NCBI GenBank assembly: GCA_016742075.1
Contig: JACVCL010000001.1
Location: 62,001 to 126,000 of the forward strand
Reading direction: 5' to 3'
Length of the DNA: 64,000 nucleotides
DNA from: Phycisphaerales bacterium
Lineage (GTDB): Bacteria; Planctomycetota; Phycisphaerae; Phycisphaerales; UBA1924
Below are positions 45,873-54,069 of the stretch, piece by piece (position 1 is the first letter of the stretch; the number at the start of each line of letters is the position of its first letter). The translations under genes and the position numbers were made by a program. Under the pieces are notes generated by a model, which was given only the letters and a program-made list of their open reading frames with translations, did no database searches and was not told the origin of the DNA.

Positions 45873-46376
45873 TCATCGCCCCGGCGTCTCAAAGAGCCTC
45901 TGCTGGTCCTTGACATCGCGCACGCGGGCGTTGAGCTCCTCCAGCTGCTTCATGATGTCGCCGACGTTCCGGAACTGGTAGTACTCGCTGGCGAACCGCA
46001 CGTAGGCGATCTCGTCGAGGTCGCGGAGCTTGGACGCCACCAGCTCGCCGATGCGCCGGCTCTCGACCTCGCGGTCGTAGGTGCGGTGCAGTTCGTCCTC
46101 GACTTCCTCGACCAGACGGAGCTTGGCCTCCTCGGGCACCGGCCGCTTGCCGCACGCGGCCCGGACGCCCCGGGCGACGTTCTCGCGGTTGAAGGGCACC
46201 CTGCTGCCGTCTCGCTTGATCACCGTCAGACGGACGGTCTCCTCGACCCGCTCGTACGTCGTGTAGCGCTTGTCGCAGCCAAGGCACTGGCGGCGACGGC
46301 GGATGACCCGCCCGGCCTCGCTCGCCCGGCTGTCGATCACCTTGTCATCGTTGTGGCCGCAGTACGGGCAGATCAT
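45873..46376 (-). CDS. nrdR: Transcriptional regulator NrdR
   Basis: Repressor of ribonucleotide reductase genes that senses ATP/dATP. 167 aa. N-terminal zinc ribbon MICPYCGHNDDKVIDSR ... RRQCLGCDKRYTTYERVE with all four cysteines, then the ATP-cone domain (VIKRDGSRVPFNRENVARGV). About 20 residues are added at the end. No nrd genes are near. The region upstream, shared with the divergent PEP-CTERM-like gene, holds palindromes, but none matches the A/T-rich NrdR box I know. Confidence 0.96.
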   Translation of the reverse strand: MICPYCGHNDDKVIDSRASEAGRVIRRRRQCLGCDKRYTTYERVEETVRLTVIKRDGSRVPFNRENVARGVRAACGKRPVPEEAKLRLVEEVEDELHRTYDREVESRRIGELVASKLRDLDEIAYVRFASEYYQFRNVGDIMKQLEELNARVRDVKDQQRLFETPGR

Positions 46377-46456
46377 CGGGCGCAGGGGTGCCTGGGGCTT
46401 GCTCCGGCGGCCAGTGACCCACGACGGGTAGGGGCTGCCGCGGATATCCCCAATAT

Positions 46457-46468
46457 CTTGACGTCAAG
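46457..46468. promoter_or_regulatory. 12-bp perfect palindrome CTTGACGTCAAG
   Basis: Perfect dyad in the 281-base space between nrdR and the PEP-CTERM-like gene; possible operator. It lies about 80 bases from the nrdR start. Confidence 0.3.
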
Positions 46469-46560
46469 CGGAGGATTGGTCAAAGGCTGGACCGCCGATC
46501 CGAGATCTGGCGCCAATTGCCGAGGCCTGGTTATCGGACAAGAAATGGCCGGCGGAAGCG

Positions 46561-46605
46561 TTGACTCAGGCCACTGACCTAGGTATTTTCCTAGTGACAC
46601 GTCAC
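46561..46605 (+). promoter_or_regulatory. Sigma-70-like promoter with inverted repeats, PEP-CTERM-like gene
   Basis: TTGACT, 17 bases, TATTTT: the best -35/-10 pair in the window. The -10 is bracketed by CTAGG/CCTAG (46579-46594), and a second inverted repeat, GTGAC-AC-GTCAC (46594-46605), covers the expected start of transcription. Both look like operator sites. Confidence 0.65.
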
Positions 46606-46657
46606 CCGGCATGGGCTACCGCCCGCTCCGGCCGTCAACGAGGAAGGAAGAGGCAGC

Positions 46658-47809
46658 ATGTCCACGAAGATCGTTCGCGCGGCCCGAGTGGCCGCGGCCC
46701 TGTCGCCGGTGATCGTCGCCGGCGCGGTCTCCGCCCAACCGACGAACACGACCCTCCCCAACGGTTGGTCGTGGCAGTCGATCCCCGGCGGCACCTACGA
46801 CACCGGATTCGTCCAGACGGGCACCGGCGGCTTCAACGGCCAGACTACCGGGCCGTTCACCGACACGTCGTACGGCATCCTGAACGAGCCCAACACGCCG
46901 TGGTTCACGGGCACCGACCTCTCGACGCAGCAGTACGTGCAGCGGCAGCTGTTCGGCAACTACGGCACCGGCTCGCCCCCGGGCCCGTCGGGGTATCGCT
47001 TCTTCAACTTCGGCTACACCGGCCCGAACGGCCCGTTCATCAACGGCCCGATCAGCACCGCGAACGGCTCGAACTTCCCGTACACCGCGGCCGAGCGGCG
47101 TTCGGTCAGCCTGACCCAGTGGAACAACCCCAACCGTGACCTGGGCGGGGTGGCGACCCTCAATCAGGTCGTGTATGTGCCGATCTCGGCCACGCTGTCG
47201 ATCACGCAGGGCTTCGGCGCCGACGAGATGCTCATCAAGGTCATCGGCGGCACCTCGGGCCAGCGGTCGGAGATCCGCGTCGACGTCAATGTCAACGCCC
47301 GGTTCAGCACCACCGGCTTCGGCGGGATCACCGGCGACACCTACCGCATCAACATGAACGGGATCAGCCAGCAGAACGATGCCGGCCCTGGCAACAACTA
47401 CGACGTGCCCTTCGGGTTCAACGTCGCGGCCGGCCCGGGCGGCCAGCAGATCTTCCGCGATAACTCGAGCGGCCTGAACAGCGTTTTCAAGAACACCACG
47501 GTGGTCGCCGCGGCTGGCCCGGGCAGCGTGACGAACTCGGTCGGTTACTCGGCCAACGACACTTTCAACGTGCTCTCGTCGATCAGCCAGACGGGCGGCT
47601 CGACCAGCATCGTCTTCAACTCCTCGGCGGAGATGTACATCAGCCGCAACTTCGGGCAGGCCGATGCCCGCGGCTCGATGGGCCCCGGCATGCAGGGGAC
47701 CGCCCGGCTGGTGGTCCAGTGGGCCGCGTTCCGGGCCATTCCGGCCCCCGGCGCTGCCGTGCTCTTCGGCCTCGCCGGTCTCATGGCCGCCCGCCGCCGG
47801 CGCGCCTAG
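46658..47809 (+). CDS. Secreted protein with PEP-CTERM-like sorting signal
   Basis: 383 aa. Signal peptide (RAARVAAALSPVIVAGAVSA), a beta-rich body full of Asn, Gly, Thr and Ser, typical of an exposed or fibrous surface protein, and a C-terminal sorting region. The tail IPAPGAAVLFGLAGLMAARR plus RRA has the PAP-type motif, a hydrophobic helix and a basic end, as recognised by exosortases. The body is not a known enzyme family. GAGGAAGGAAGAGG precedes the ATG, a strong ribosome binding site, and a clear promoter lies upstream with a terminator after the gene. It therefore looks like a separately controlled and possibly abundant product. Confidence 0.8.
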   Translation: MSTKIVRAARVAAALSPVIVAGAVSAQPTNTTLPNGWSWQSIPGGTYDTGFVQTGTGGFNGQTTGPFTDTSYGILNEPNTPWFTGTDLSTQQYVQRQLFGNYGTGSPPGPSGYRFFNFGYTGPNGPFINGPISTANGSNFPYTAAERRSVSLTQWNNPNRDLGGVATLNQVVYVPISATLSITQGFGADEMLIKVIGGTSGQRSEIRVDVNVNARFSTTGFGGITGDTYRINMNGISQQNDAGPGNNYDVPFGFNVAAGPGGQQIFRDNSSGLNSVFKNTTVVAAAGPGSVTNSVGYSANDTFNVLSSISQTGGSTSIVFNSSAEMYISRNFGQADARGSMGPGMQGTARLVVQWAAFRAIPAPGAAVLFGLAGLMAARRRRA

Positions 47810-47926
47810 CCTCCGGTCATGAATCGCCCGCTCCCGACCGCCACGACGACCTCGACCACGACGTGGTCTGTGCGCCGGCCGGGCACGGGACGCTGAACCG
47901 CCTTTCACGACCCCTCAGCACCCCAG

Positions 47927-47953
47927 CCCGGCCTCCAAGGCCGGGTTTTTTCT
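47927..47953 (+). terminator. Rho-independent terminator
   Basis: CCCGGCCT, loop CCA, AGGCCGGG: an 8-bp perfect stem followed by TTTTTTCTT. It closes the PEP-CTERM-like transcript about 120 bases after its stop and isolates thrS. Confidence 0.9.
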
Positions 47954-48046
47954 TGTCCTAGCCGCCAACGATCGATCTGCTACAACCCGAGTCCCCCCAC
48001 TCCCTCTTCGCCCTGCGCGTCGAGCCCACCAGCCACGAGCCCCAGC

Positions 48047-50197
48047 ATGAGCCTCACCATCACTCTTCCCGACGGCAGCAAAAAGTCCTTCCCCGGCCCG
48101 GTCTCGGGCTCGGAGGTGGCGCAGTCGATCGGCCAGCGTCTGGCCAAGGACGCCCTGGGCATCCGGGTCGACGGCCAGCTCCGCGACCTGACCGCCCGCA
48201 TCGACCGAGACGCGGCGGTGTCGATCGTCACCTACAAGAAGCGGGACGGCTCGGTGGATCCCGATGCGCTATTCCTCATGCGGCACTCGGCGGCACACGT
48301 GATGGCCGAGGCGATCCAACGCATCGTGCCGGGGGCGCAGCTGGTGTACGGCCCGCCCCTGGAAGACAAGTTCTACTACGACATCCGCTTCCCGGACGAT
48401 CGCCACCTGCGCGAGAGCGACTTCGCGGCGATCGAGGCCGAAATCGCGGGGATCCTGGGAGAGAACCGGGCGTTTACCCGCTACGAAGAGGCCCGCGACG
48501 CCTGCTTGGCCCGGCTCAAGCGCGAGGGGAACAAGTACAAGCTCGACAACGCCGAGCGGGCTCTGGCGGCCGACCCCGACGCCAAGCTCTCGTTCTACGC
48601 CACCGGAGAGCCGGGCAGGAACTGGGAGGACCTCTGCCGCGGCCCGCACGTGCCGAGCACCGGGCGGATCGGCGCGGTGAAGATCCTGTCGCTGGCCAGC
48701 AGCTACTGGCACGGGGACGAGAACTCGGACCGGCTGACCCGCGTGTACGGGACCGCGTTCGGTTCGCAGGCGGAGCTCGACGCGTACATCCGTCAGCGTG
48801 AGGAGGCGGCGGCGCGCGACCATCGGGTGATCGGGGCCCGCCTGCGGCTGTTCCACATCGACGAGACCGTCGGGCAGGGCCTGATCCTGTGGACCCCGGC
48901 GGGCTCGATCGTGCGCAAGGAGCTGCAGTCGTTCATCTCGGCCGAGCTGCGCAAGCAGGGGTACACCGAGGTATTCACCCCGCACATCGGGCGCCTCGAG
49001 CTGTACAAGACCTCGGGCCACTTCCCGTACTACAAGGACAAGCAGTTCACTCCCTTCCTCGAGCGTGAAGACCTCGACAGGCTCTCCTCCTCGGGCTGCA
49101 CCTGCGCCGAGATGGTCAACCGCGTCGAAGGCGTCAGCGCCCGCCTCGCGGCCGGCATTAACGAACGCACTGGTACCCAGACCATCACCCCCGACCGCAT
49201 CCTCCCCGATGATCAGCTCCTCGGCGGCTTCATGCTCAGACCCATGAACTGCCCCCACCACGCCAAGATCTTTGGCTCCGCCCCGCATTCCTACCGCGAC
49301 ATGCCGGTGCGACTGGCCGAGTTCGGCACTGTCTATCGCTGGGAACTCTCCGGCGAACTCAACGGCATGACCCGCGTGCGCGGCTTCACCCAGGACGACG
49401 CCCACCTGTTCTGTACCGAAGACCAGGTCCCAGCTGAGATCCAAGGCTGTCTCTCACTGGTCAAGACCGTTTTCGCGACCCTCGGAATAAAGGACTTCCG
49501 CGTCCGCGTCGGCTTGCGCGACCCGGACTCCGACAAGTACACTGGCAAGCGGGAGTCCTGGGACAAGGCCGAGCAGGCCTGCCGCGACGCCGCGCGTTCG
49601 CTGGGCGTCCCCTTCTCGGAGGAGCCCGGCGAGGCGGCGTTCTACGGGCCGAAGATCGACTTCGTGGTCAAGGATGTCATCGGCCGCGAGTGGCAGCTCG
49701 GCACGGTGCAGGTCGATTACAACATGGCGGATCGCTTCGACCTCTCGTACACCGGGCCCGACAACCGCCCGCACCGGCCGGTGGTGATCCACCGGGCACC
49801 GTTCGGCTCGATGGAGCGCTTCTGCGGCGTGCTCATCGAGCACTTCGCCGGTGCGTTCCCCACCTGGCTGGCGCCCGAGCAGGTGCGGGTGCTGCCGATC
49901 AGCGAGAAGACCAATGAGTACGCCCGGACGGTCGAGGACGCCCTTCGGGCGGCCGGGGTCCGCGTCAGCACCGATCTCGGCAACGACCGCATTCAGGGCA
50001 AGATCAAGGCGGCCACCGACTGGAAGATCCCGTACCTGCTCATCGTCGGGCCGCGGGACGCCGAGGGGCGCGCGGTGAGCCTGCGGGTGCGGGGCGTCGA
50101 GAAGGACGCAGGCAGCATGCCGCTCGATCAGTTCGTGGACCGGATCGGGCGAGAAATCGCCGAACGACGCGCCGAGTTGTCGGTCCTGACGCAGTGA
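48047..50197 (+). CDS. thrS: Threonyl-tRNA synthetase
   Basis: Class II synthetase charging tRNA-Thr, with an editing domain that removes serine. 716 aa. TGS domain at ~1-63. Editing site HSAAHVMAEA with CRGPH further on. Catalytic core from ~270, with zinc ligands in LRPMNCPHH (Cys), QDDAHLFCTEDQ (His) and PVVIHRAPFGSMERF (His). The anticodon-binding domain is at the end (VRVLPISEKTNEYA). Between YYKDKQF and MLRPMNCPHH there are about 45 residues more than in E. coli ThrRS. From there to about base 49560 the codon choice changes: CTC replaces CTG, and AGA, ATA and TCA appear. infC follows, the usual thrS-infC order. Confidence 0.97.
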   Translation: MSLTITLPDGSKKSFPGPVSGSEVAQSIGQRLAKDALGIRVDGQLRDLTARIDRDAAVSIVTYKKRDGSVDPDALFLMRHSAAHVMAEAIQRIVPGAQLVYGPPLEDKFYYDIRFPDDRHLRESDFAAIEAEIAGILGENRAFTRYEEARDACLARLKREGNKYKLDNAERALAADPDAKLSFYATGEPGRNWEDLCRGPHVPSTGRIGAVKILSLASSYWHGDENSDRLTRVYGTAFGSQAELDAYIRQREEAAARDHRVIGARLRLFHIDETVGQGLILWTPAGSIVRKELQSFISAELRKQGYTEVFTPHIGRLELYKTSGHFPYYKDKQFTPFLEREDLDRLSSSGCTCAEMVNRVEGVSARLAAGINERTGTQTITPDRILPDDQLLGGFMLRPMNCPHHAKIFGSAPHSYRDMPVRLAEFGTVYRWELSGELNGMTRVRGFTQDDAHLFCTEDQVPAEIQGCLSLVKTVFATLGIKDFRVRVGLRDPDSDKYTGKRESWDKAEQACRDAARSLGVPFSEEPGEAAFYGPKIDFVVKDVIGREWQLGTVQVDYNMADRFDLSYTGPDNRPHRPVVIHRAPFGSMERFCGVLIEHFAGAFPTWLAPEQVRVLPISEKTNEYARTVEDALRAAGVRVSTDLGNDRIQGKIKAATDWKIPYLLIVGPRDAEGRAVSLRVRGVEKDAGSMPLDQFVDRIGREIAERRAELSVLTQ

Positions 50198-50591
50198 CCG
50201 CCGCCATCAGCCGTGCCGCCCGGCCCCCCCGTTGGGCGTACGCACGCCAGACTCATCGGCAGCGAATGGCCGCTTTGGGCCTTGCTTTGGTGCCGATCTA
50301 CAGGTATGGTAAATGGTTGGGAGGGAGGGGCTGTGGTGTGCCCTCAGCGAGGGGCCACAGTGGTCTGATCGGAGAACGACCTTTGGCCGAAACACGCTCC
50401 GTCAACCCGGCGCTTCCCGTAAGGCTCCCCGGAGCCGCGAGAAGTGACTTGGCGGCCGCGAAGTTGCTCCGGTCATGACTCGTTTTCCGGGCAAGCTCTT
50501 CCCGATTCGGTCGATTCACTCCGGTCCGCCGCGGCGGCGCGGTGGTTGGTGAGTCTGGTGAGGTCCCCGTACCCGTTCCAGGAGCCCGAGT
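50198..50591 (+). promoter_or_regulatory. thrS-infC intergenic region with candidate promoter
   Basis: 394 bases without a gene. TTGCTT (50282), 17 bases, TATGGT (50305) is a plausible promoter, giving infC an unusually long leader of about 275 bases. AGGAG at 50580-50584 is its ribosome binding site. No riboswitch or tRNA-like structure was recognised. Confidence 0.45.
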
Positions 50592-51338
50592 ATCAACAAG
50601 CGTCCCTTCCCAGGCCGTGACGGCCCCGTCGTCCGCAAGACCCGCGTCAACCACGAGATCCGGCTCACGCCGATCCGGCTGATCGATCAGAACAACGCCC
50701 AGGTGGGCGTGATCGAGACCCGCGACGCCCTGCGCATGGCGCAGGAGGCCGGCCTGGATCTGGTCGAGATCCAGCCCGAGGTCCGTCCGCCGGTCTGCAA
50801 GATCATGGACTACGGGAAGCACAAGTTCGAGCTCTCGAAGAAGGAGCGCTCGCAGCGGGCGGCCAGCAAGTCGGCCGAGATGAAGGAGGTCCGCCTCGGC
50901 CGATCGGCGAAGATCGACGAGCACGACGTGGACATCCGCGTCGATCAGGCGCGGCGCTTCATCATGGAGGGGCACCGTGTGCAGTTCGTCCAGAAGTTCA
51001 AGGGGCGAGAGCTGAGCCACAAGGACATCGGGTTCAACCGCCTCGACGAGATCGTCAAGGAGCTCGCGGACATCTCGAAGGTCGAGGTGCCGCCGAAGCT
51101 CTTCGGTAAACAGATCACGCTCATCCTGGCGCCCGACAAGGCGAAGATCGAAGCGGTAAAGGCTCGCGAGGCCCGGGCGGCCGCGACCACGGGCGGGCAG
51201 CCGGCCACGCCGCCGCCGGGCGTTTCCGAGGCTCCGGTTGCACCGGCGGCCCATCCCGCCGGGCCCGCTCCGGCACCGGCGGCGCCCGCCGCACAAGCCC
51301 CGTCGGCGCCGCGCCCCGCGACGGCTCCGCAGCGCTGA
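50592..51338 (+). CDS. infC: Translation initiation factor IF-3, AUC start codon
   Basis: IF-3 binds the 30S subunit and rejects wrong start codons. The track begins at GTG 50703, but the conserved N-domain starts earlier (VNHEIRLTPIRLIDQNNAQ then VGVIETRDALRM). In frame upstream there is no ATG, GTG or TTG before a TGA at 50559. ATC at 50592 is preceded by AGGAG at seven bases. An AUC start, like the AUU of E. coli infC, allows IF-3 to repress its own translation. The C-domain (KFKGRELSHKDIGFNRLDEI) is complete, then about 50 Pro/Ala-rich residues follow. 248 aa in total. rpmI and rplT, the normal neighbours, do not follow. Confidence 0.93.
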   Translation: MNKRPFPGRDGPVVRKTRVNHEIRLTPIRLIDQNNAQVGVIETRDALRMAQEAGLDLVEIQPEVRPPVCKIMDYGKHKFELSKKERSQRAASKSAEMKEVRLGRSAKIDEHDVDIRVDQARRFIMEGHRVQFVQKFKGRELSHKDIGFNRLDEIVKELADISKVEVPPKLFGKQITLILAPDKAKIEAVKAREARAAATTGGQPATPPPGVSEAPVAPAAHPAGPAPAPAAPAAQAPSAPRPATAPQR

Positions 51339-51376
51339 ACCCGTCTCGCCGCACGGCCTTATCACCCAAATTCCCG

Positions 51377-51412
51377 AACGCCGCCTGCAACCCGCCGGCG
51401 GCGTTTTCGTTC
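51377..51412 (+). terminator. Probable terminator after infC
   Basis: AACGCCGCC and GGCGGCGTT form a 9-bp stem around an 11-base loop, followed by TTCGTTC. The T-run is interrupted, so efficiency is uncertain. Confidence 0.55.
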
Positions 51413-51635
51413 AATGACGGCTGGTCCGGCGGGGCGGGCTCCGCTTATCCGACGCGGGACATGTCCCGGCCGAGACTGGGGGCGTCACGCCAACCGGCGG
51501 GGCGAAACCGCGGGAGAGCACTCCCGAACAACCCGGCGGCCCGTGACGGACGCCGCGTTCTCTCGCGTCTCCCGGTGTCGGGCCGATACGTCCCTCCGGC
51601 CGCGGCTGAGTCGGCAGATTCCCGAGCACACCTCT

Positions 51636-52391
51636 ATGGCACGGATCGCTCTCATCTCGGACATCCACGGCAACCGCGAGGCGCTCGCGGCGGTGGTCGA
51701 TGAGATCCGGGATCTGTGTCTCGACCACGTCGCCTGCCTTGGGGACATCGTGGGTTACGGCCCCGACCCGGAGTGGTGCGTGGAGACGGTCCACGAGCTC
51801 TGCGACGTGGCCGTGCTGGGGAACCATGACGAGGCGTTGATTCTCGACACCTCCGCGTCGCCCCTCGGAACCCGGGCGCGTCCGGGTGTTGAGTTTGCGC
51901 GTCAGCGGCTGGACCCCTGGCATCTTTCGGTGCTGCGCTCGCTTCCCTACCGGGCGGAGATCGCCGGGGTGTCGCTGGCGCACGGGTGCTTCAGCGCCCG
52001 CCGGTTCAGCTACCTCTACACGCCCGAGGCCGCCGCCCGGAGCTTCGAGCACCTGCGGACCCATCTCGGCGTGGTCGGGCACACGCACCTGCCGAGCGTG
52101 TTCACGCAGGAGGCCGCGCGACCCGAAGGCAGGCCCGGCCCCGCGCGGGCTTACCCGGTGGTCGGCTCGGTGGTGGTGGCCCTGCCGGACGACCGGCGGA
52201 TGATCCTGAACCCGGGCGCGGTCGGCCAGCCACGGGATCGGGATCCGCGGGCCTCCTGGGCGATCCTCGATACCGAGCGGCTGACCTTCGAAGTTCGCCG
52301 TTCCGCGTACGACCTCGACGCGACGACGTGGAAGATCCGCGAACTCGGCCTGCCCGAGTTCCACGGCGAGCGTCTGCGCGTCGGGGCGTGA
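51636..52391 (+). CDS. Metallophosphoesterase family protein
   Basis: Calcineurin-like phosphoesterase of the YfcE/MJ0936 type, 251 aa. Metal-binding motifs in order: ALISDIHGNREAL (DxH), ACLGDIVGYGPDP (GDxxG), VLGNHDEAL (GNHD), AHG and VVGHTHLPSVF (GHTH), then ILNPGAVGQPRDRDPRASWA. All metal ligands are present. Start at the ATG of MARIALISDIHG; the track ORF extends upstream into a leader without coding character. Substrate not predictable; many relatives hydrolyse phosphodiesters in vitro. Confidence 0.9.
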   Translation: MARIALISDIHGNREALAAVVDEIRDLCLDHVACLGDIVGYGPDPEWCVETVHELCDVAVLGNHDEALILDTSASPLGTRARPGVEFARQRLDPWHLSVLRSLPYRAEIAGVSLAHGCFSARRFSYLYTPEAAARSFEHLRTHLGVVGHTHLPSVFTQEAARPEGRPGPARAYPVVGSVVVALPDDRRMILNPGAVGQPRDRDPRASWAILDTERLTFEVRRSAYDLDATTWKIRELGLPEFHGERLRVGA

Positions 52392-52437
52392 GCCCCGCTC
52401 CCCGCGCGGCATGTCATCGTCCGGCCCCCGGCTCGCC

Positions 52438-54024
52438 TCAGATGCGGATGCGCTTCCAGCGCCCCCACCAGAAGGCCAGGCCGAACAGGAACGCCCGGAC
52501 GTAGAGCTCAGCGCAGAGGCCCATCCAGAATCCGACGAGCGGATCGAAGCCCATGCGTTGGAGCGGTCCGCCGAGCGGATTTCGGATGATCCAGTCGTCG
52601 GTGATGCGCATGTCGACGCCGCAGCAGATCCACGCCAACGGGAAACGGATCAGGAATGTGCTGACGATCGTGATAATCATCGCCGAGAGCGTGTCGCCGG
52701 CGCCGCGGAGCGCCCCGCGCAGAACCGTCGCGAGCGCGAAGGGCACCTGGGCCGATCCGCACACGATGAGCAGCTGGGGGACCAGGTGCAGGTGGACGTC
52801 CTGAGAGCTCAGCAGCCCGGAGATCGGCCTCGGGGCGAGCATGAAGACCAGGCCAAACACGCCCATGATGAGCATGCCTATCGTCGCGCACCGCAGGGCG
52901 GCCCGCTGCGCCAGCGCCACGGACCCGGCGCCGAGGTACTGGCCGGTGAGCGTCGCGGCGGCCAGGGCCATCGCGAAGCCGGGGAGGAAGCTGAACGCCT
53001 CGATCCGCACCGCGATAATGTGGGCGCCGTAGAGGCCTTCGGCGCCCATCCACCCGACCATCAGGATCGTCAGGAAGTTCCCGAACCACATGCCGAAGGT
53101 TTCGCCGAAGTTCGGAACGGCGACGGCGAGGAGGCGGCGGATGGTGTGCCAGTGCGGCGCCATCCTTCGGGCTCGCAGCCTCAGGCCGTGCGTGCCGCGC
53201 ACGAGGATGACGAGCAGCGCCGATGCGGCCGTCGCCCAGGCGCAGACGGTGCCGATGGCGAGCCCCTTCACGCCAAGATCGAGCGAAAGCGGGTTGTGGA
53301 TGAGCACGTGCCGGGTGGCGCGGCCCGCCGCGTCGACACTGCTCCAGGTGATGTCGACCCCGGACAGCAGGAAGCTGACGACGATGTTCACCACGTTCGC
53401 CGCCGCGAGCGTGAGCATCGGCCGCACGGCGTCTCCCGCGCCGCGGATGGCGCAGATCGAGGCCTCCATGAACGTCAGCAGGGGCACCCCGGCCGCGGCG
53501 ATGCGCAGGTAGAGAATCGCTTCAGCGCGGGCGTGACCCTTGAGCTTCATGAGATCGGCGAACAGCGGCGCCGCCGCGAAGAGCGTCGCGGCGAAGAACA
53601 GCCCCCCCACGATCGCCAGCAGGGTGCACTGGCCGACCGCCGCGTTGGCGACGCCCAGACGGTTGCGGCCCACGGCGCGCGACACCATGGCCGTGGCCGC
53701 CACGCCGATGGCCAGAGCGAGGTTCGCGGCGAACCACACCACGTACGCCGCCGCCCCCACGCCGTCGGCGGCGTCGACCGACAGCCCGGTTGCCAGGATG
53801 GTGGCGACGAGGCCCACCGAGGCATCGAGAAAGCTGGTGATGAGGACCGGCCATGACAGGGCGCCGATCGCCGCCCACATGGTCTTGCCGGCGAGCTTGC
53901 CGCCGCGGATGCGGCCGACGTCGGCGTCTTCCATGACGCCGGCCGAGCGGTCGATCTCGGCGATCTGGCCGGTCAGCTCGGCAAGATCGGTGTCCGGGAT
54001 TTCGACGGTGCGACGGGTCGCCAC
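52438..54024 (-). CDS. MATE family efflux transporter
   Basis: Multidrug/ion antiporter of the MOP superfamily with about 12 membrane helices in two halves. 528 aa, longer than usual (~450) because of ~50 hydrophilic N-terminal residues and inserts between helices. Landmarks: ALSWPVLITSFLDASVGLVA, then the second-half repeat LAVAVPNFGETFGMWFGNFL and VLRGALRGAGDT, a typical MATE RGxGDT. GTG start with a TACCCT box nine bases upstream. It follows mraY with a 45-base gap, where dcw clusters normally continue with murD and ftsW. The lipid II flippase MurJ is a related family but this protein reads as MATE proper. Confidence 0.9.
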   Translation of the reverse strand: MATRRTVEIPDTDLAELTGQIAEIDRSAGVMEDADVGRIRGGKLAGKTMWAAIGALSWPVLITSFLDASVGLVATILATGLSVDAADGVGAAAYVVWFAANLALAIGVAATAMVSRAVGRNRLGVANAAVGQCTLLAIVGGLFFAATLFAAAPLFADLMKLKGHARAEAILYLRIAAAGVPLLTFMEASICAIRGAGDAVRPMLTLAAANVVNIVVSFLLSGVDITWSSVDAAGRATRHVLIHNPLSLDLGVKGLAIGTVCAWATAASALLVILVRGTHGLRLRARRMAPHWHTIRRLLAVAVPNFGETFGMWFGNFLTILMVGWMGAEGLYGAHIIAVRIEAFSFLPGFAMALAAATLTGQYLGAGSVALAQRAALRCATIGMLIMGVFGLVFMLAPRPISGLLSSQDVHLHLVPQLLIVCGSAQVPFALATVLRGALRGAGDTLSAMIITIVSTFLIRFPLAWICCGVDMRITDDWIIRNPLGGPLQRMGFDPLVGFWMGLCAELYVRAFLFGLAFWWGRWKRIRI

Positions 54025-54069
54025 TGGACGGAGAGGGTAGCACCCCGCCGACGGCCCGGGATGCCGGCG

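Noticed and set aside
46377-46657. NrdR box controlling nrdR itself
   Set aside because: The palindromes present are not similar to the A/T-rich NrdR consensus, and no nrd gene is nearby.
52438-54024. MATE gene as the lipid II flippase murJ
   Set aside because: The sequence shows MATE-type repeats (RGxGDT and the PNFGETFG half) rather than MurJ features; only its position next to mraY suggested the idea.
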